Shown: piece by piece, positions 48,903 to 57,125 of the stretch
Layout: every line of letters begins with the position of its first letter
Numbering within the stretch: position 1 is the first letter of the stretch
Assembly (NCBI GenBank): GCA_018304105.1
Contig: JAGVWX010000007.1
Coordinates: 36,779-100,778, forward strand
Length of the DNA: 64,000 nucleotides
DNA from: Candidatus Pacearchaeota archaeon
GTDB lineage: Archaea > Nanobdellota > Nanobdellia > Pacearchaeales > GW2011-AR1
Reading direction: 5' to 3'
The notes under the pieces: generated by a model
The model's input: the letters and a program-made list of their open reading frames with translations, nothing else
What the model was told of the DNA's origin: nothing
Database searches by the model: none
Program-made: the position numbers and the translations under genes

Positions 48903-50279
48903 ATGATGCGAACACACACGTGCGGGGAATTGAGAATTTCTGAAAAGGGGAATCATGTTAATCTTTGTGGGTGGGTTGACAAAATTCGGGCGTTTGGGAA
49001 AGTGAATTTTATTGACTTGCGAGACAGGTATGGAAAGACGCAGATTGTTGTGCTGGGAAAGCATGAACTGAAGCTTGAATATTGTGTGCAGGTTTCGGGA
49101 GAGGTTGTTGAAAGGAAGGACAAGAACAAAGACATGGAAACGGGAGATATTGAGATTTTTGTTAAAAAGGTTGAAGATATTAAAGTTCTGAACGAGTGCC
49201 CGTCTTTGCCGTTTAATCTTGATGACGAGAATGTTGACGAGGACATAAGATTGAAGTATAGGTTTTTAGATTTGCGGACTAAGAAGCTGCAGGATAAGTT
49301 GATTTTGAAGCATAAGCTTTACAATGCAATTATGAATTACATGGATAAGAAAGGATTTGTTTATTTGGAGACGCCGATTCTGGCGAAGTCGACGCCGGAG
49401 GGGGCGAGGGATTATATTGTGCCTTCTCGCGTGAACCCGGGAAAGTTTTATGCTTTGCCTCAATCGCCTCAGATATTCAAACAGCTTTCAATGGTTGCGG
49501 GATTTGACAGATATTTCCAAATTGCAAGATGTTTCCGCGATGAAGACTTGAGGGCGGATAGGCAGCCAGAGTTTACGCAGCTGGATATTGAAATGAGTTT
49601 TGTGGAAGTCGAAGACATTATTAATGAAATGGAAGGCCTGGTTAAGTTTGTTTGGAAGGAAGTTTTGCATGAAGAAATAAAGACGCCGTTTCCTAGAATT
49701 TCTTACACGGAGGCGATGAAGAAGTATGGGAGAGATAATCCTGATGTGAGGAAGAAAGGAGAAAAGTGGGGATTTACTTGGGTTGTTGATTTTCCGTCTT
49801 TTGAATGGAACGAGGAAGATGAAAGGTTTTACGCGGTTCATCATCCGTTTACTTCGCCTGAAGACAATGCTGATTTTTCTTCAAAGGAAAAAATAAAGAA
49901 GATAAAAGCAAAAGCTTACGATTTAGTTTTGAATGGGAGCGAGATTGGCGGAGGTTCTATTAGAATTCACGATTCTAAAATTCAGAAAAAAGTTTTTGAG
50001 ACGCTTGGAATTGGAGAGAAAGAGGCGCAGGAGAAATTTGGATTTTTGCTTAACGCTTTGTCTTACGGCGCGCCGCCGCATGGAGGGATTGCGTTTGGAA
50101 TGGATAGAATTGCGCAGCTGATGTCTGGCTCGGACAATATTAGGGATGTGATTGCTTTTCCTAAGAATAAAGAAGCGAGAGATTTGATGATGGATGCGCC
50201 ATCTTCGATTAGCGAGGCGCAGTTGCGAGAGGCAAATATTAAGTTGGATTTGAAAGAAGAGAAAGGGAAGAAGAAATAA
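48903..50279 (+). CDS. aspS: aspartyl-tRNA synthetase, bacterial-like but lacking the GAD insertion
   Basis: A protein of 458 residues, class II. N-terminal OB fold (VNLCGWVDKIRAFGKVNFIDLRD), motif 2 (FRDEDLRADRQPEFTQLD) and motif 3 (GGIAFGMDRIAQL) are clear. The catalytic sequences resemble bacterial AspRS (ARDYIVPSR, ALPQSPQIFKQLSMVAG, PDVRKKG). Bacterial AspRS is about 590 residues because of a GAD domain between YGxDxPD and the next core segment; here YGRDNPDVRKKGEKW runs straight into the core. It may be a transferred bacterial gene reduced to the archaeal architecture. Confidence 0.93.
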   Translation: MMRTHTCGELRISEKGNHVNLCGWVDKIRAFGKVNFIDLRDRYGKTQIVVLGKHELKLEYCVQVSGEVVERKDKNKDMETGDIEIFVKKVEDIKVLNECPSLPFNLDDENVDEDIRLKYRFLDLRTKKLQDKLILKHKLYNAIMNYMDKKGFVYLETPILAKSTPEGARDYIVPSRVNPGKFYALPQSPQIFKQLSMVAGFDRYFQIARCFRDEDLRADRQPEFTQLDIEMSFVEVEDIINEMEGLVKFVWKEVLHEEIKTPFPRISYTEAMKKYGRDNPDVRKKGEKWGFTWVVDFPSFEWNEEDERFYAVHHPFTSPEDNADFSSKEKIKKIKAKAYDLVLNGSEIGGGSIRIHDSKIQKKVFETLGIGEKEAQEKFGFLLNALSYGAPPHGGIAFGMDRIAQLMSGSDNIRDVIAFPKNKEARDLMMDAPSSISEAQLREANIKLDLKEEKGKKK

Positions 50280-50283
50280 TTAA

Positions 50284-50625
50284 TCAATCTTTTAGCGGTG
50301 CATTTCGTTGGTAAGAAAGTTCTGCTTCTAATTCTTTGATTCTTGTTTGAGCTTCTGCATTTTGTGCTTGTGAAAATGCCAGATGAAGCGTTCCAATAGA
50401 TAAAGCTCCTTCTGTTACGGCAGCAATCATTCTTCCCCGATATAATCCTTCAAGACCGAATATTTTTCTAACTTCTTCATCTGAAGCATCGGCTGCCTCG
50501 TAAAATTTATCGGCAGGTATTTGGAAACATTCTCTTCCGATGTGAACGTCGTAAACTGGTACAGCTTGTGGATTTTTTACTATTCTTATCGCACCGCGAT
50601 TATATAATTCTCTTGGAGTTGTCAT
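50284..50625 (-). CDS. soluble protein of unknown function
   Basis: A protein of 113 residues with no membrane anchor, ending in a coiled-coil helix (NAEAQTRIKELEAELSYQ). It is convergent with aspS, 4 nt apart. No recognised domain. Confidence 0.55.
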   Translation of the reverse strand: MTTPRELYNRGAIRIVKNPQAVPVYDVHIGRECFQIPADKFYEAADASDEEVRKIFGLEGLYRGRMIAAVTEGALSIGTLHLAFSQAQNAEAQTRIKELEAELSYQRNAPLKD

Positions 50626-50759
50626 TTTATTTTCTTATTTCGTTTATTTATAACTATTTAGATTATTGGGAATATTGGTTGTATGAGATTTCATTTGAAG
50701 ATATTGTCTGTGTAATACGCTAACCCCAACTCCGCCTGCCCAGAAAGTTATCATCCAAC

Positions 50760-50805
50760 ACTGACGAAGTCAACTCCTTTTAGTCGTTGAGGCAGCCAGA
50801 CCGAC
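50760..50805. repeat. dispersed short repeat (CTGCCTCAACGACT type), copy 2
   Basis: Matches 14292-14336 apart from a few substitutions and one inserted base: ACTGACGAAGTCAACT, AGTCGTTGAGGCAGCC, GACCGAC. It lies in the 220-bp gene-free stretch between the 50284 gene and the Lrp gene. CCAACTCCGCCTGCCCAG just upstream recalls the C-rich part of the larger elements. Confidence 0.6.
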
Positions 50806-50846
50806 CTGGGGTGAGGTTCCTTGGAGAAGGCTGAGAAAACGCATTA

Positions 50847-51278
50847 TTAAATTTCTTCCAAGACCATGAGAGTTTGAGTTTTGTCGATGCCTGAGAGCTT
50901 TCTTATTTTTTCTGTTATGAGTTCGTTGAGAGAATGCATGTCTTTAATTCTAATTTGGACGATGATGTCGGTTGAGCCTGTAACTATGTCTACCGATTCG
51001 ACGCCGTCGATTTCTCTGATTTGTTTTCCGATTTCGCTTTGAGAGATTTTGCTTTGGTTAATTGTTACGAGAATGAATGCTTTCAATGGCTTTCCAATTT
51101 TTTCGAAGTCGAGATTGAGAGTATAATTTTTTATGACTTTTTCTTTGTTCAGCTTTTTTATTCTGTTGTGAACTGTTGTAATAGGAATGGCTGTCTTTTT
51201 TGCTATTTGACTTGTCGTGAGGTTTGCGTTCTCCTTAAGGATTTGAAGGATTTTTTTGTCTTTCTGGTCTAGTTCCAT
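50847..51278 (-). CDS. Lrp/AsnC-family transcriptional regulator
   Basis: A protein of 143 residues. N-terminal HTH (LDQKDKKILQILKENANLTTSQIAKKTAIP; recognition helix TTVHNRIKKL) and C-terminal RAM ligand-binding domain (FILVTIN, GVESVDIVTGSTDIIVQIRI). These regulators often sense amino acids and repress themselves. A symmetrical site TGGAAAAATATTCCA sits between its TATA box and ATG. Confidence 0.92.
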   Translation of the reverse strand: MELDQKDKKILQILKENANLTTSQIAKKTAIPITTVHNRIKKLNKEKVIKNYTLNLDFEKIGKPLKAFILVTINQSKISQSEIGKQIREIDGVESVDIVTGSTDIIVQIRIKDMHSLNELITEKIRKLSGIDKTQTLMVLEEI

Positions 51279-51281
51279 TTA

Positions 51282-51306
51282 TGGAAAAATATTCCATATT
51301 TTATAT
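51282..51306 (-). promoter_or_regulatory. autoregulatory operator and TATA box of the Lrp gene
   Basis: TGGAAAAATATTCCA (51282-51296) is a perfect inverted repeat with 5-bp arms and a 5-bp centre, directly upstream of the ATG. The TATA box TATATAAAATA overlaps and follows it on the minus strand. Binding there would block transcription start. Confidence 0.6.
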
Positions 51307-51384
51307 ACTTTATGGTAGTTTTTGTTGATAAATTCCAATTTTTCTGAAATAATTTTATATAGCTCTTTTTTTAAGTATTAGGTT

Positions 51385-51969
51385 ATGGAAAGAAAATTAG
51401 ATTATGTTCCGCTGGAGCAAGCGCTTCATGGAAATCAAATGTATGTTGTTGAGGCAGCAGGAGTTTTGGGAATTGATGTCAGGGCAGTGCGGCATGACGT
51501 TGCGACAGACACTTGTTTTGAGAAAGCGGAGCTGCTTGGATGGCTGCCAACGCGCGTTGTGAAGGCAGTTTTCTTTCATCGTGGAGGGGAGATGCATGGT
51601 TTTGTTTTTCCGGAATTAGGAGTTTGGAAGCCAACGTATTTGGACACAAGGGTTGTTTTGCCGACGCTGTTAGGAGTGTCGCGTTCGCGGGCGAAAGATT
51701 ATCGTAATCATATCTGTCCAGAAGGAATGGAATTTGGGACTTGCACGCCTTTTGTTTTTGAGGATAGTTTTGCTGAATTAGGCGGACGGTTATCTGGGGT
51801 CTTTATTCACGAAATTCCTGGGCTTGATGCAGAAACTGTGGATATTTCTATTGGCGGTTTTGGAGATGTGGCGCATAGAACTTCTGTTCACTTGCCTTAC
51901 TCGGGGATTCATAAAATATTAGAATATAAATTTGGAGGAGAGAGAATAAAGAGGGCGAGGCTGGTTTAA
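51385..51969 (+). CDS. YbaK-like putative aminoacyl-tRNA deacylase
   Basis: A protein of 194 residues. The middle (AAGVLGIDVRAVRHDVATDTCFEKAELLGWLPTRVVKAV split over residues 24-62) and the later GTCTPFVFED region recall the YbaK/ProX editing fold, which deacylates mischarged tRNAs. Similarity is suggestive, not strong. TTTTATATA at 51353-51361 lies about 28 nt upstream. It neighbours tRNA-Asn and AsnRS. Confidence 0.4.
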   Translation: MERKLDYVPLEQALHGNQMYVVEAAGVLGIDVRAVRHDVATDTCFEKAELLGWLPTRVVKAVFFHRGGEMHGFVFPELGVWKPTYLDTRVVLPTLLGVSRSRAKDYRNHICPEGMEFGTCTPFVFEDSFAELGGRLSGVFIHEIPGLDAETVDISIGGFGDVAHRTSVHLPYSGIHKILEYKFGGERIKRARLV

Positions 51970-52008
51970 TTTTTGAATTATTGCAGGTTTAGGTAAAATA
52001 GTAAATCT

Positions 52009-52154
52009 GTCCGAGTAGCTCAAGGTCCTAACGGACTGAGCTCCTGACATGAGGCAAGTATGTCCGAGTAGCTCAAGGTCCTAACGGACTGAGCTCCTGA
52101 CATGAGAGTAGCTCAAGGTCCTAACGGACTGAGCTCCTGACATGAGGCAAGTAT
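52009..52154 (+). repeat. tandem repeats carrying the 5' end of tRNA-Asn
   Basis: A 53-bp unit is present at 52009-52061 and 52062 onward, and a third time with a 13-bp deletion at the junction near 52106. Each full unit begins GTCCGAGTAGCTCA, the first 14 nt of the adjacent tRNA-Asn, then AGGTCCTAACGGACTGAGCT and CCTGACATGAGGCAAGTAT. Each can fold as AGCTCA...TGAGCT enclosing GTCC/GGAC. The flank GGCAAGTAT also precedes the real tRNA, so the array ends exactly at its 5' end. Confidence 0.85.
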
Positions 52155-52268
52155 GTCCGAGTAGCTCAGTGGAAGAGCGCTTGGCTGTTAAGTGCGATAA
52201 TCGCCCATTCATCGATTTTTGAAATCACTGAAACCAAGAGGTCGGCGGTTCGATCCCGCTCTCGGACG
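52155..52268 (+). tRNA. trnN: tRNA-Asn (GUU) with a 42-nt intron
   Basis: Acceptor GTCCGAG pairs with CTCGGAC and discriminator G52268. The D stem is GCTC/GAGC, the anticodon stem CTTGG/CCAAG, and the T arm GGCGGTTCGATCCCGCT. Anticodon GTT is in CTGTTA. Between A52190 and CCAAG are 43 extra nt, so an intron of about 42 nt lies at the canonical 37/38 site, to be removed by the archaeal splicing endonuclease. CCA is not encoded. It is followed 35 nt later by the AsnRS gene. Confidence 0.93.
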
Positions 52269-52303
52269 CTCAAAAAACATTTAAACCCTGAAAGATTAGA
52301 AAA

Positions 52304-53653
52304 ATGACTATGACAACAAAATTCATCTCAATTCAAGACGCTATGAAAAAAGCAAGACTTTCGCAAGCTCAGTCTGGCTCGTCCAAGCTTGGCCAAGCCA
52401 AAGGGGAAGTAGCTGTGCGGGGATGGGTTTACCGAGAGCGCGGTTCGAATGTTTTGAAGTTTATTGTTTTGAGAGACTCAACGAATATTATTCAATGCGT
52501 GCTTGACAAAAAGGATTTTGAGAAGCAATGGAGCGAGATTGATAAAGTGCAGGTTGAGGCAAGCGTTGAGATCGAAGGAGAGATTAAGGAAGAAAAGCGG
52601 GCGCCTTCTGGATACGAAATTCATGCGAAGAAATTTACTCTTGTTGGAGAAAGCAATGAGTTTCCGATAAACAAGGATTTGAACGAGGAGTTGCTTGGAG
52701 ACAGAAGGCATTTGTGGTTGCGAAGTCGGAAGATGAGTTCTATTCTGAAAATAAGAAGCACGGTGACTGGAGCGCTGCATGAATATTTCAGGAGCAAAGG
52801 GTTTTATGAGTTTCAAAGTCCTGTGCTTGTTCCGGGAGGAGCGGAAGACGGACCGACGATGTTTGAGGTGAAGTATTTCAATAAGAAAATGTTTCTTACT
52901 CAGACTTGGCAGCTTTATGCGGAGGCGGCGATTTATGCTCTTGAGAAAATTTATTGCATTGCTCCTTCTTTCAGGGCGGAGCAGTCAAAGACTTCGAGGC
53001 ATCTTACAGAATATTGGCATACAGAAATGGAAGTGGCTTGGGCGGACTTAGATGAGCTGATGAATTACGCTGAGGAGATGGTCAAGCATGTTTTGTCGAG
53101 GGTTTTGGAGAAGAACAAGCCGGAACTTGAGATACTTGAAAGAGACTGGAAGAAGCTTGAGCCATCGTTGAAGAAGAAGTTTCCGAGGGTTACTTACGAC
53201 GAAGTTTTGAAAGAGCTGAAAAGCAAGCACAAGATGAGCGTGCCGTGGGGGAAGGATCTTAGGACGATTGAAGAAGAGAAATTTATGGATAGTTATGACA
53301 CTCCCGTTTTCTGTACGATGTATCCGAAGGAAATTATGGCGTTTTACAAACCTAGGGACAAGAAAAATCCCAAGGTTGCGAGATGCTTTGATATGCTTGG
53401 GCCGGAATCGATGGGAGAGCTGATTGGTGGAAGTGAGAGAGACACAGACCTTGAGGAGCTGAAGAAGTCGCTGAAGGCGAAAGGCGAAAAGCTTGAAGAT
53501 TATCAATATTATTTTGATGTTCATAGTTACGGAGCTGTACCGCATGGAGGTTTCGGGCTTGGAACAGAACGCTTAGTAAGATGGATTTGCGGGCTTGAAA
53601 CAATTAAAGACGCGATCGCATTTCCAAGGACGATGACGAGATATTATCCTTAA
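52304..53653 (+). CDS. asnS: asparaginyl-tRNA synthetase
   Basis: A protein of 449 residues, class IIb. N-terminal OB fold (VAVRGWVYRERGSNVLKFIVLRD), motif 2 (APSFRAEQSKTSRHLTEYWH), motif 3 (GGFGLGTERLVRWICG), and the ending AIAFPRTMTRYYP indicates AsnRS rather than archaeal AspRS. It directly charges the tRNA-Asn encoded just upstream. A TATA-like TTTAAA near 52280 lies about 24 nt before the ATG. The extra start MTMTT may be trimmed by using the second Met. Confidence 0.92.
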   Translation: MTMTTKFISIQDAMKKARLSQAQSGSSKLGQAKGEVAVRGWVYRERGSNVLKFIVLRDSTNIIQCVLDKKDFEKQWSEIDKVQVEASVEIEGEIKEEKRAPSGYEIHAKKFTLVGESNEFPINKDLNEELLGDRRHLWLRSRKMSSILKIRSTVTGALHEYFRSKGFYEFQSPVLVPGGAEDGPTMFEVKYFNKKMFLTQTWQLYAEAAIYALEKIYCIAPSFRAEQSKTSRHLTEYWHTEMEVAWADLDELMNYAEEMVKHVLSRVLEKNKPELEILERDWKKLEPSLKKKFPRVTYDEVLKELKSKHKMSVPWGKDLRTIEEEKFMDSYDTPVFCTMYPKEIMAFYKPRDKKNPKVARCFDMLGPESMGELIGGSERDTDLEELKKSLKAKGEKLEDYQYYFDVHSYGAVPHGGFGLGTERLVRWICGLETIKDAIAFPRTMTRYYP

Positions 53654-53672
53654 AATAGCTTAAATTTTCAGG
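53654..53672. repeat. AATAGCTTAAATTTTCAGG dispersed motif
   Basis: One of four close copies in the window: 30819-30837, 38688-38708, 53654-53672 and 57838-57858. It starts at the asnS stop codon. The rest of the gene-free stretch to 53900 is AT-rich with a GGGTAGGGGATTGGGTAGG tract near 53725; no gene is supported there. Confidence 0.55.
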
Positions 53673-53900
53673 ACGACGGTAATTAATAATAAGATGATAT
53701 AATATTGGTTTGTAATTAAAAGGGTAGGGGATTGGGTAGGAAAAATAGAAATATTTTGAATTGTATTATTCTTTCTTAGTTGTCATCTGTTAAGAGTGGG
53801 AAAACTTCTGGGAATTTAGTATTGAAGGGTAGTGTAAAATGGCAGAAAGTTATTTATATCTCAAATGCGTTGAAAAATATAATCGCAGGTAGGTAAAAAT

Positions 53901-54353
53901 ATGAACAAAACAATTGCGGGAATCTGCTTGATATTTTCTTTAGTGATAGTTGTCGGGATTGTGAGCGCTGCTTTGGCACTTCCACCGCCACCACCGCCAA
54001 GTCCGACGCCGAGCTGGTGCTTCTATAAGGATGCGTGTTATGGTTCTGATGGTTCATCACCTAGTTGCCTGATATGGAATTCGTATGTGAAATATGCGCC
54101 GCCGAGTTTAGTTGCGCAGTGCGGACAAGTAGCGCAGGCTAATGATTGCGTTGTCTTGAATGTTGTACTTGGTGGAAGTTGTCCAGAAATAAGTTCAGAC
54201 AAATGTAAGCATGAGGGCGATCGCGCATGTCAATATTGGTGTAATGCGCAGGGTAAAGTTGAAAGACCTGTGCCTTGTAGTTTTTCACATATGTGCAATC
54301 AAAGAAATGACGCTTGTCTTTCTGACCCGGAAATTTACCCTCCAGTAGATTAG
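53901..54353 (+). CDS. small secreted cysteine-rich protein
   Basis: A protein of 150 residues: signal peptide (ICLIFSLVIVVGIVSAA), a proline-rich spacer (LPPPPPPSPTPS), then a domain with 12 cysteines suited to six disulfides. AGGTAGGT before the ATG may act as ribosome binding site. No family recognised. Confidence 0.68.
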   Translation: MNKTIAGICLIFSLVIVVGIVSAALALPPPPPPSPTPSWCFYKDACYGSDGSSPSCLIWNSYVKYAPPSLVAQCGQVAQANDCVVLNVVLGGSCPEISSDKCKHEGDRACQYWCNAQGKVERPVPCSFSHMCNQRNDACLSDPEIYPPVD

Positions 54354-54367
54354 AGAAATTTATTTTT

Positions 54368-55042
54368 TTATTTTGATTCTTTTATTGACGCCCCAGTATA
54401 TTTTCTGTGCGTGGGAAAGGGGGAAGTAGGAAAGTATTTTTCATCTTGAAGCGTGCTATAAATTGCAGATTCCCAGATGATTTTTTCTAATTCTCCGCCA
54501 ATTGGAGCAACAGTCTCCGGAATGTCTGGTGAAGCCCATCTTTCATGGAATGTTTCTCTTAGGTCCGTGTCTTTTTGCATCAATTCATAAGCTTCGTGGG
54601 TGTAAAAAACTCTCGTTGAATAATCCGGAACGGAAGCGCTTTGCATTAAACACTCGAATGATTGTTGAGTGAATGGCTGGTCTTTTGGAAAGGTTGTACC
54701 TCTTGGATTATAAACAACGACTATTGAAGGAGTAAGTTCTCCGCGCCCTAATTCCGGCAGGCAGAAAGATTCTGAGAGCATTGTGAAATTTCTTTCTCTT
54801 GAACTGACATCATAAATTACCCTGAAACGTTTTCTTACGGCAGATTCTGCATTTCCGTCTGCAAAGCCGCGCAGGTAAAGCGGGTCTTGCGTTATGTTTT
54901 GAGTTGGACGAGAGGTTGGCTGGGTTGTTGGGTATTGTATATGTGAGTGATTTTCTACAGGAAGAGAGTGAATTAAAAGGGCACTTGCTGCACCTACAAT
55001 TGCTGCTGAACCAAGCAATACTGAACTTCTGCGTGATACCAT
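54368..55042 (-). CDS. membrane-anchored extracellular protein of unknown function
   Basis: A protein of 224 residues with an N-terminal helix (SVLLGSAAIVGAASALLI), a Thr/Pro/Gln-rich stalk and a mixed globular domain with two cysteines. No catalytic motif seen. It is convergent with the preceding gene. Confidence 0.6.
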   Translation of the reverse strand: MVSRRSSVLLGSAAIVGAASALLIHSLPVENHSHIQYPTTQPTSRPTQNITQDPLYLRGFADGNAESAVRKRFRVIYDVSSRERNFTMLSESFCLPELGRGELTPSIVVVYNPRGTTFPKDQPFTQQSFECLMQSASVPDYSTRVFYTHEAYELMQKDTDLRETFHERWASPDIPETVAPIGGELEKIIWESAIYSTLQDEKYFPTSPFPTHRKYTGASIKESK

Positions 55043-55078
55043 AAAAATCCAGCTTTAGAGAAGTATTTAAGGATTTCG

Positions 55079-55345
55079 CTAACCGTCTGCTAAATAGGGA
55101 TTTTGTCCAGATAAATAACGAGAGATGTCTAATAGAGTTAAGTCGCGTTGAGGATATTCAATTTGCTGTTGAGGTATTTGCCGAGGAGTTTTTGGTTGAG
55201 GAGCTGGCTGTTTTTTTTGAGGCTTACCAAAATAAAACCCGAATAAAAATGGGCCACGCATTATCTGCTGGTTTAATTCCCAGACGATTGCTTGATGCAT
55301 ATTCTCAATAAAGCATCTGGTTGGTCGGTCGTGTGGAATGCACAT
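55079..55345 (-). CDS. small protein of unknown function
   Basis: A protein of 88 residues. A TATA-like TTAAATA lies about 24 nt upstream of the ATG at 55345, supporting this start. The C-terminal half is Pro/Gln-rich. It may precede the 54368 gene in an operon (36-nt gap). Confidence 0.45.
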   Translation of the reverse strand: MCIPHDRPTRCFIENMHQAIVWELNQQIMRGPFLFGFYFGKPQKKQPAPQPKTPRQIPQQQIEYPQRDLTLLDISRYLSGQNPYLADG

Positions 55346-55437
55346 GGGAAAATTTGTTCTTAGAAATATTTAAGTTTAATGAGCTTTGAGTATACAGAAT
55401 ACAAAAGAGTTTTAAAAAAGCTTTTCTTGTTTTTGGG

Positions 55438-56310
55438 ATGAAGATTTTGGCGATTGGCGATTTCCATGGAAAGTTTCCCGGGAAGTTTGAAAAGATAATA
55501 AAGAAAGAGAAAGTTGATATGGTTGTAAGCGTTGGAGACCACTCGGCGGTTGAAGAGTGGTACAAATATATTTTGGTATTTTTTAGGAATCTGAAGGCGA
55601 CAGGTGAGAGAATGTCTGCGGAGGAATATTTTGGAAAGGCGAGATTCAAGAAACTGTTGAAGAAAGATTTTGAAGCGGGGAAAATGGTTTTTAGGAAGCT
55701 GAATGAGATTGGAAAAAAAATTCCGACGGTTTTTATTTATGGGAATGGTGACGATGATTGGTATAGGTATCCGTTTGACAGGCGAATAGGAGTTGACAAG
55801 AAAAGACTTAAATTTTTGAAGAAGCAGAAGAATCTGATTAGTATTAATTATAGAACTAAAGTTGTTAAGGGTTACAGATTTTTGGGATTTGGGGGATATA
55901 TGGATACTGATGAAATGTTGAAGAGGCAGTCTTATGATTCGATGGAGGCAACTGTCGGGAGAAGAAAGAGAAGAGCGAGGAGCAAAAAGAAATTGGACTC
56001 AATGTTGAAGAATGTCGGGAAGAACGACAAAGCGATTTTTGTTTTTCATTACACGCCGCGAGGGGTTTTTGATGTAATTAAAGACAGGAAAAACGTTTTT
56101 CATGGAGAGAATATGGGAATAAGCATTTTTAGCGACGCGATAAAGAAAAAGAAACCGGTGTTTGCGTTGTGTGGGCATATGCATGAGTATCAAGGAATGA
56201 AGAAGCTGCACGGAGTGCCTGTGATAAACCCCGGAGATGCCGGGCATGGGAAGTGCGCGGTGATTGAGATTAAAGATAAAAAACTCTTGAGAGTTAGGTT
56301 TATTAAGTAA
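55438..56310 (+). CDS. calcineurin-like metallophosphoesterase
   Basis: A protein of 290 residues. The five metal-binding motifs are in order: GDFHG (residues 7-11), VGDH, GNGDDDW, FHYTP and GHMHE. These enzymes hydrolyse phosphomono- or diesters with two metal ions. A Lys/Arg-rich insertion (RRKRRARSKKK) near residue 178 is unusual and might bind nucleic acid. Substrate not predictable. Confidence 0.87.
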   Translation: MKILAIGDFHGKFPGKFEKIIKKEKVDMVVSVGDHSAVEEWYKYILVFFRNLKATGERMSAEEYFGKARFKKLLKKDFEAGKMVFRKLNEIGKKIPTVFIYGNGDDDWYRYPFDRRIGVDKKRLKFLKKQKNLISINYRTKVVKGYRFLGFGGYMDTDEMLKRQSYDSMEATVGRRKRRARSKKKLDSMLKNVGKNDKAIFVFHYTPRGVFDVIKDRKNVFHGENMGISIFSDAIKKKKPVFALCGHMHEYQGMKKLHGVPVINPGDAGHGKCAVIEIKDKKLLRVRFIK

Positions 56311-56327
56311 TAATTTTTCTGAAAGTC

Positions 56328-56753
56328 ATGGTGAAGAAAAAGGCAGCTAAAGAAGAAGATAGCAAGGGAATGTCGCTGGACGATGCTTTTGCCGACGATG
56401 ATGATGTTGAATATGCAAAGTCAAAACCTGCGAAAAAATTGGAGAAGAAAGTTGAGAAAGTTGAGAGTTCAAACGAAGAAGTTACGATAAGCGTTAAAGG
56501 AAGCAAGCCGATAGGTAATCTCAAGAAAGGAGATAAGATTAAAGTTGACGGCTTGACCCTTGAGGTTGATGCGCAAGTTATTTTGATTGACCATGGCACG
56601 ACAAAGGAAATGGCAGTCGAGTGTTTTGACCCGAAGACGGATAAGGATTACCAAGTGAGGTATTTTGATGATCAAGTAGATACTTCTGTTGAAGTTTATT
56701 CTTTGGAAGAAATTGTTTACAGCCGAATGAGAGTCAAGAAGATTGAGTGGTAA
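56328..56753 (+). CDS. charged protein with a small C-terminal beta domain
   Basis: A protein of 141 residues. Residues 1-50 are a Lys/Glu/Asp-rich, probably disordered segment. Residues 50-141 look like a small beta barrel (GNLKKGDKIKVDGLTLEVDAQ). It starts 17 nt after the phosphoesterase and is likely in its operon. Function unknown. Confidence 0.6.
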   Translation: MVKKKAAKEEDSKGMSLDDAFADDDDVEYAKSKPAKKLEKKVEKVESSNEEVTISVKGSKPIGNLKKGDKIKVDGLTLEVDAQVILIDHGTTKEMAVECFDPKTDKDYQVRYFDDQVDTSVEVYSLEEIVYSRMRVKKIEW

Positions 56754-57125
56754 TTAGTCTAAGACTTTTGCGTGTTCTAAGTTTTTAAAATGATTGTCAA
56801 GAGTAAAAACCTTGCATTTGCTTTCTAAGGCAGTTGTGTAAATAATTGAGTCAGCCATTGGTAGTTTATTTTTTACAGAAATGTCTGCTGCTTTCTCGCA
56901 TAATTCTACAGAAGGACTCATAAGCAAGCTTTTGGATTTTATGAAATCTAAACTTTTCTTAATGTCTTGTTTAGCGTATTTGTTCAAGAGCATTTTCTTT
57001 TTTATCTCAAATAGGGAAAGTGTTGACAGGATGAGAGAAGATTCAGAATCTATTATGTCTTTGAAACCGCCGTTGATTATGTACTCAAGCCAAATTGAAG
57101 AGTCTATTAGTTTAGAATCTATCAT
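56754..57125 (-). CDS. PIN-domain toxin (VapC-type), second locus
   Basis: A protein of 123 residues. LIDSSIWLEY carries the first Asp, a central Glu (SLFEIKKK) is present, and MADSIIYTTA plus FTLDNHF complete the acidic site of PIN nucleases. It overlaps its partner by 14 nt. Confidence 0.85.
   Translation of the reverse strand: MIDSKLIDSSIWLEYIINGGFKDIIDSESSLILSTLSLFEIKKKMLLNKYAKQDIKKSLDFIKSKSLLMSPSVELCEKAADISVKNKLPMADSIIYTTALESKCKVFTLDNHFKNLEHAKVLD

Noticed and set aside
52009-52154. CRISPR-like array
   Set aside because: Units are directly adjacent without unique spacers and start with tRNA sequence; there are no cas genes.
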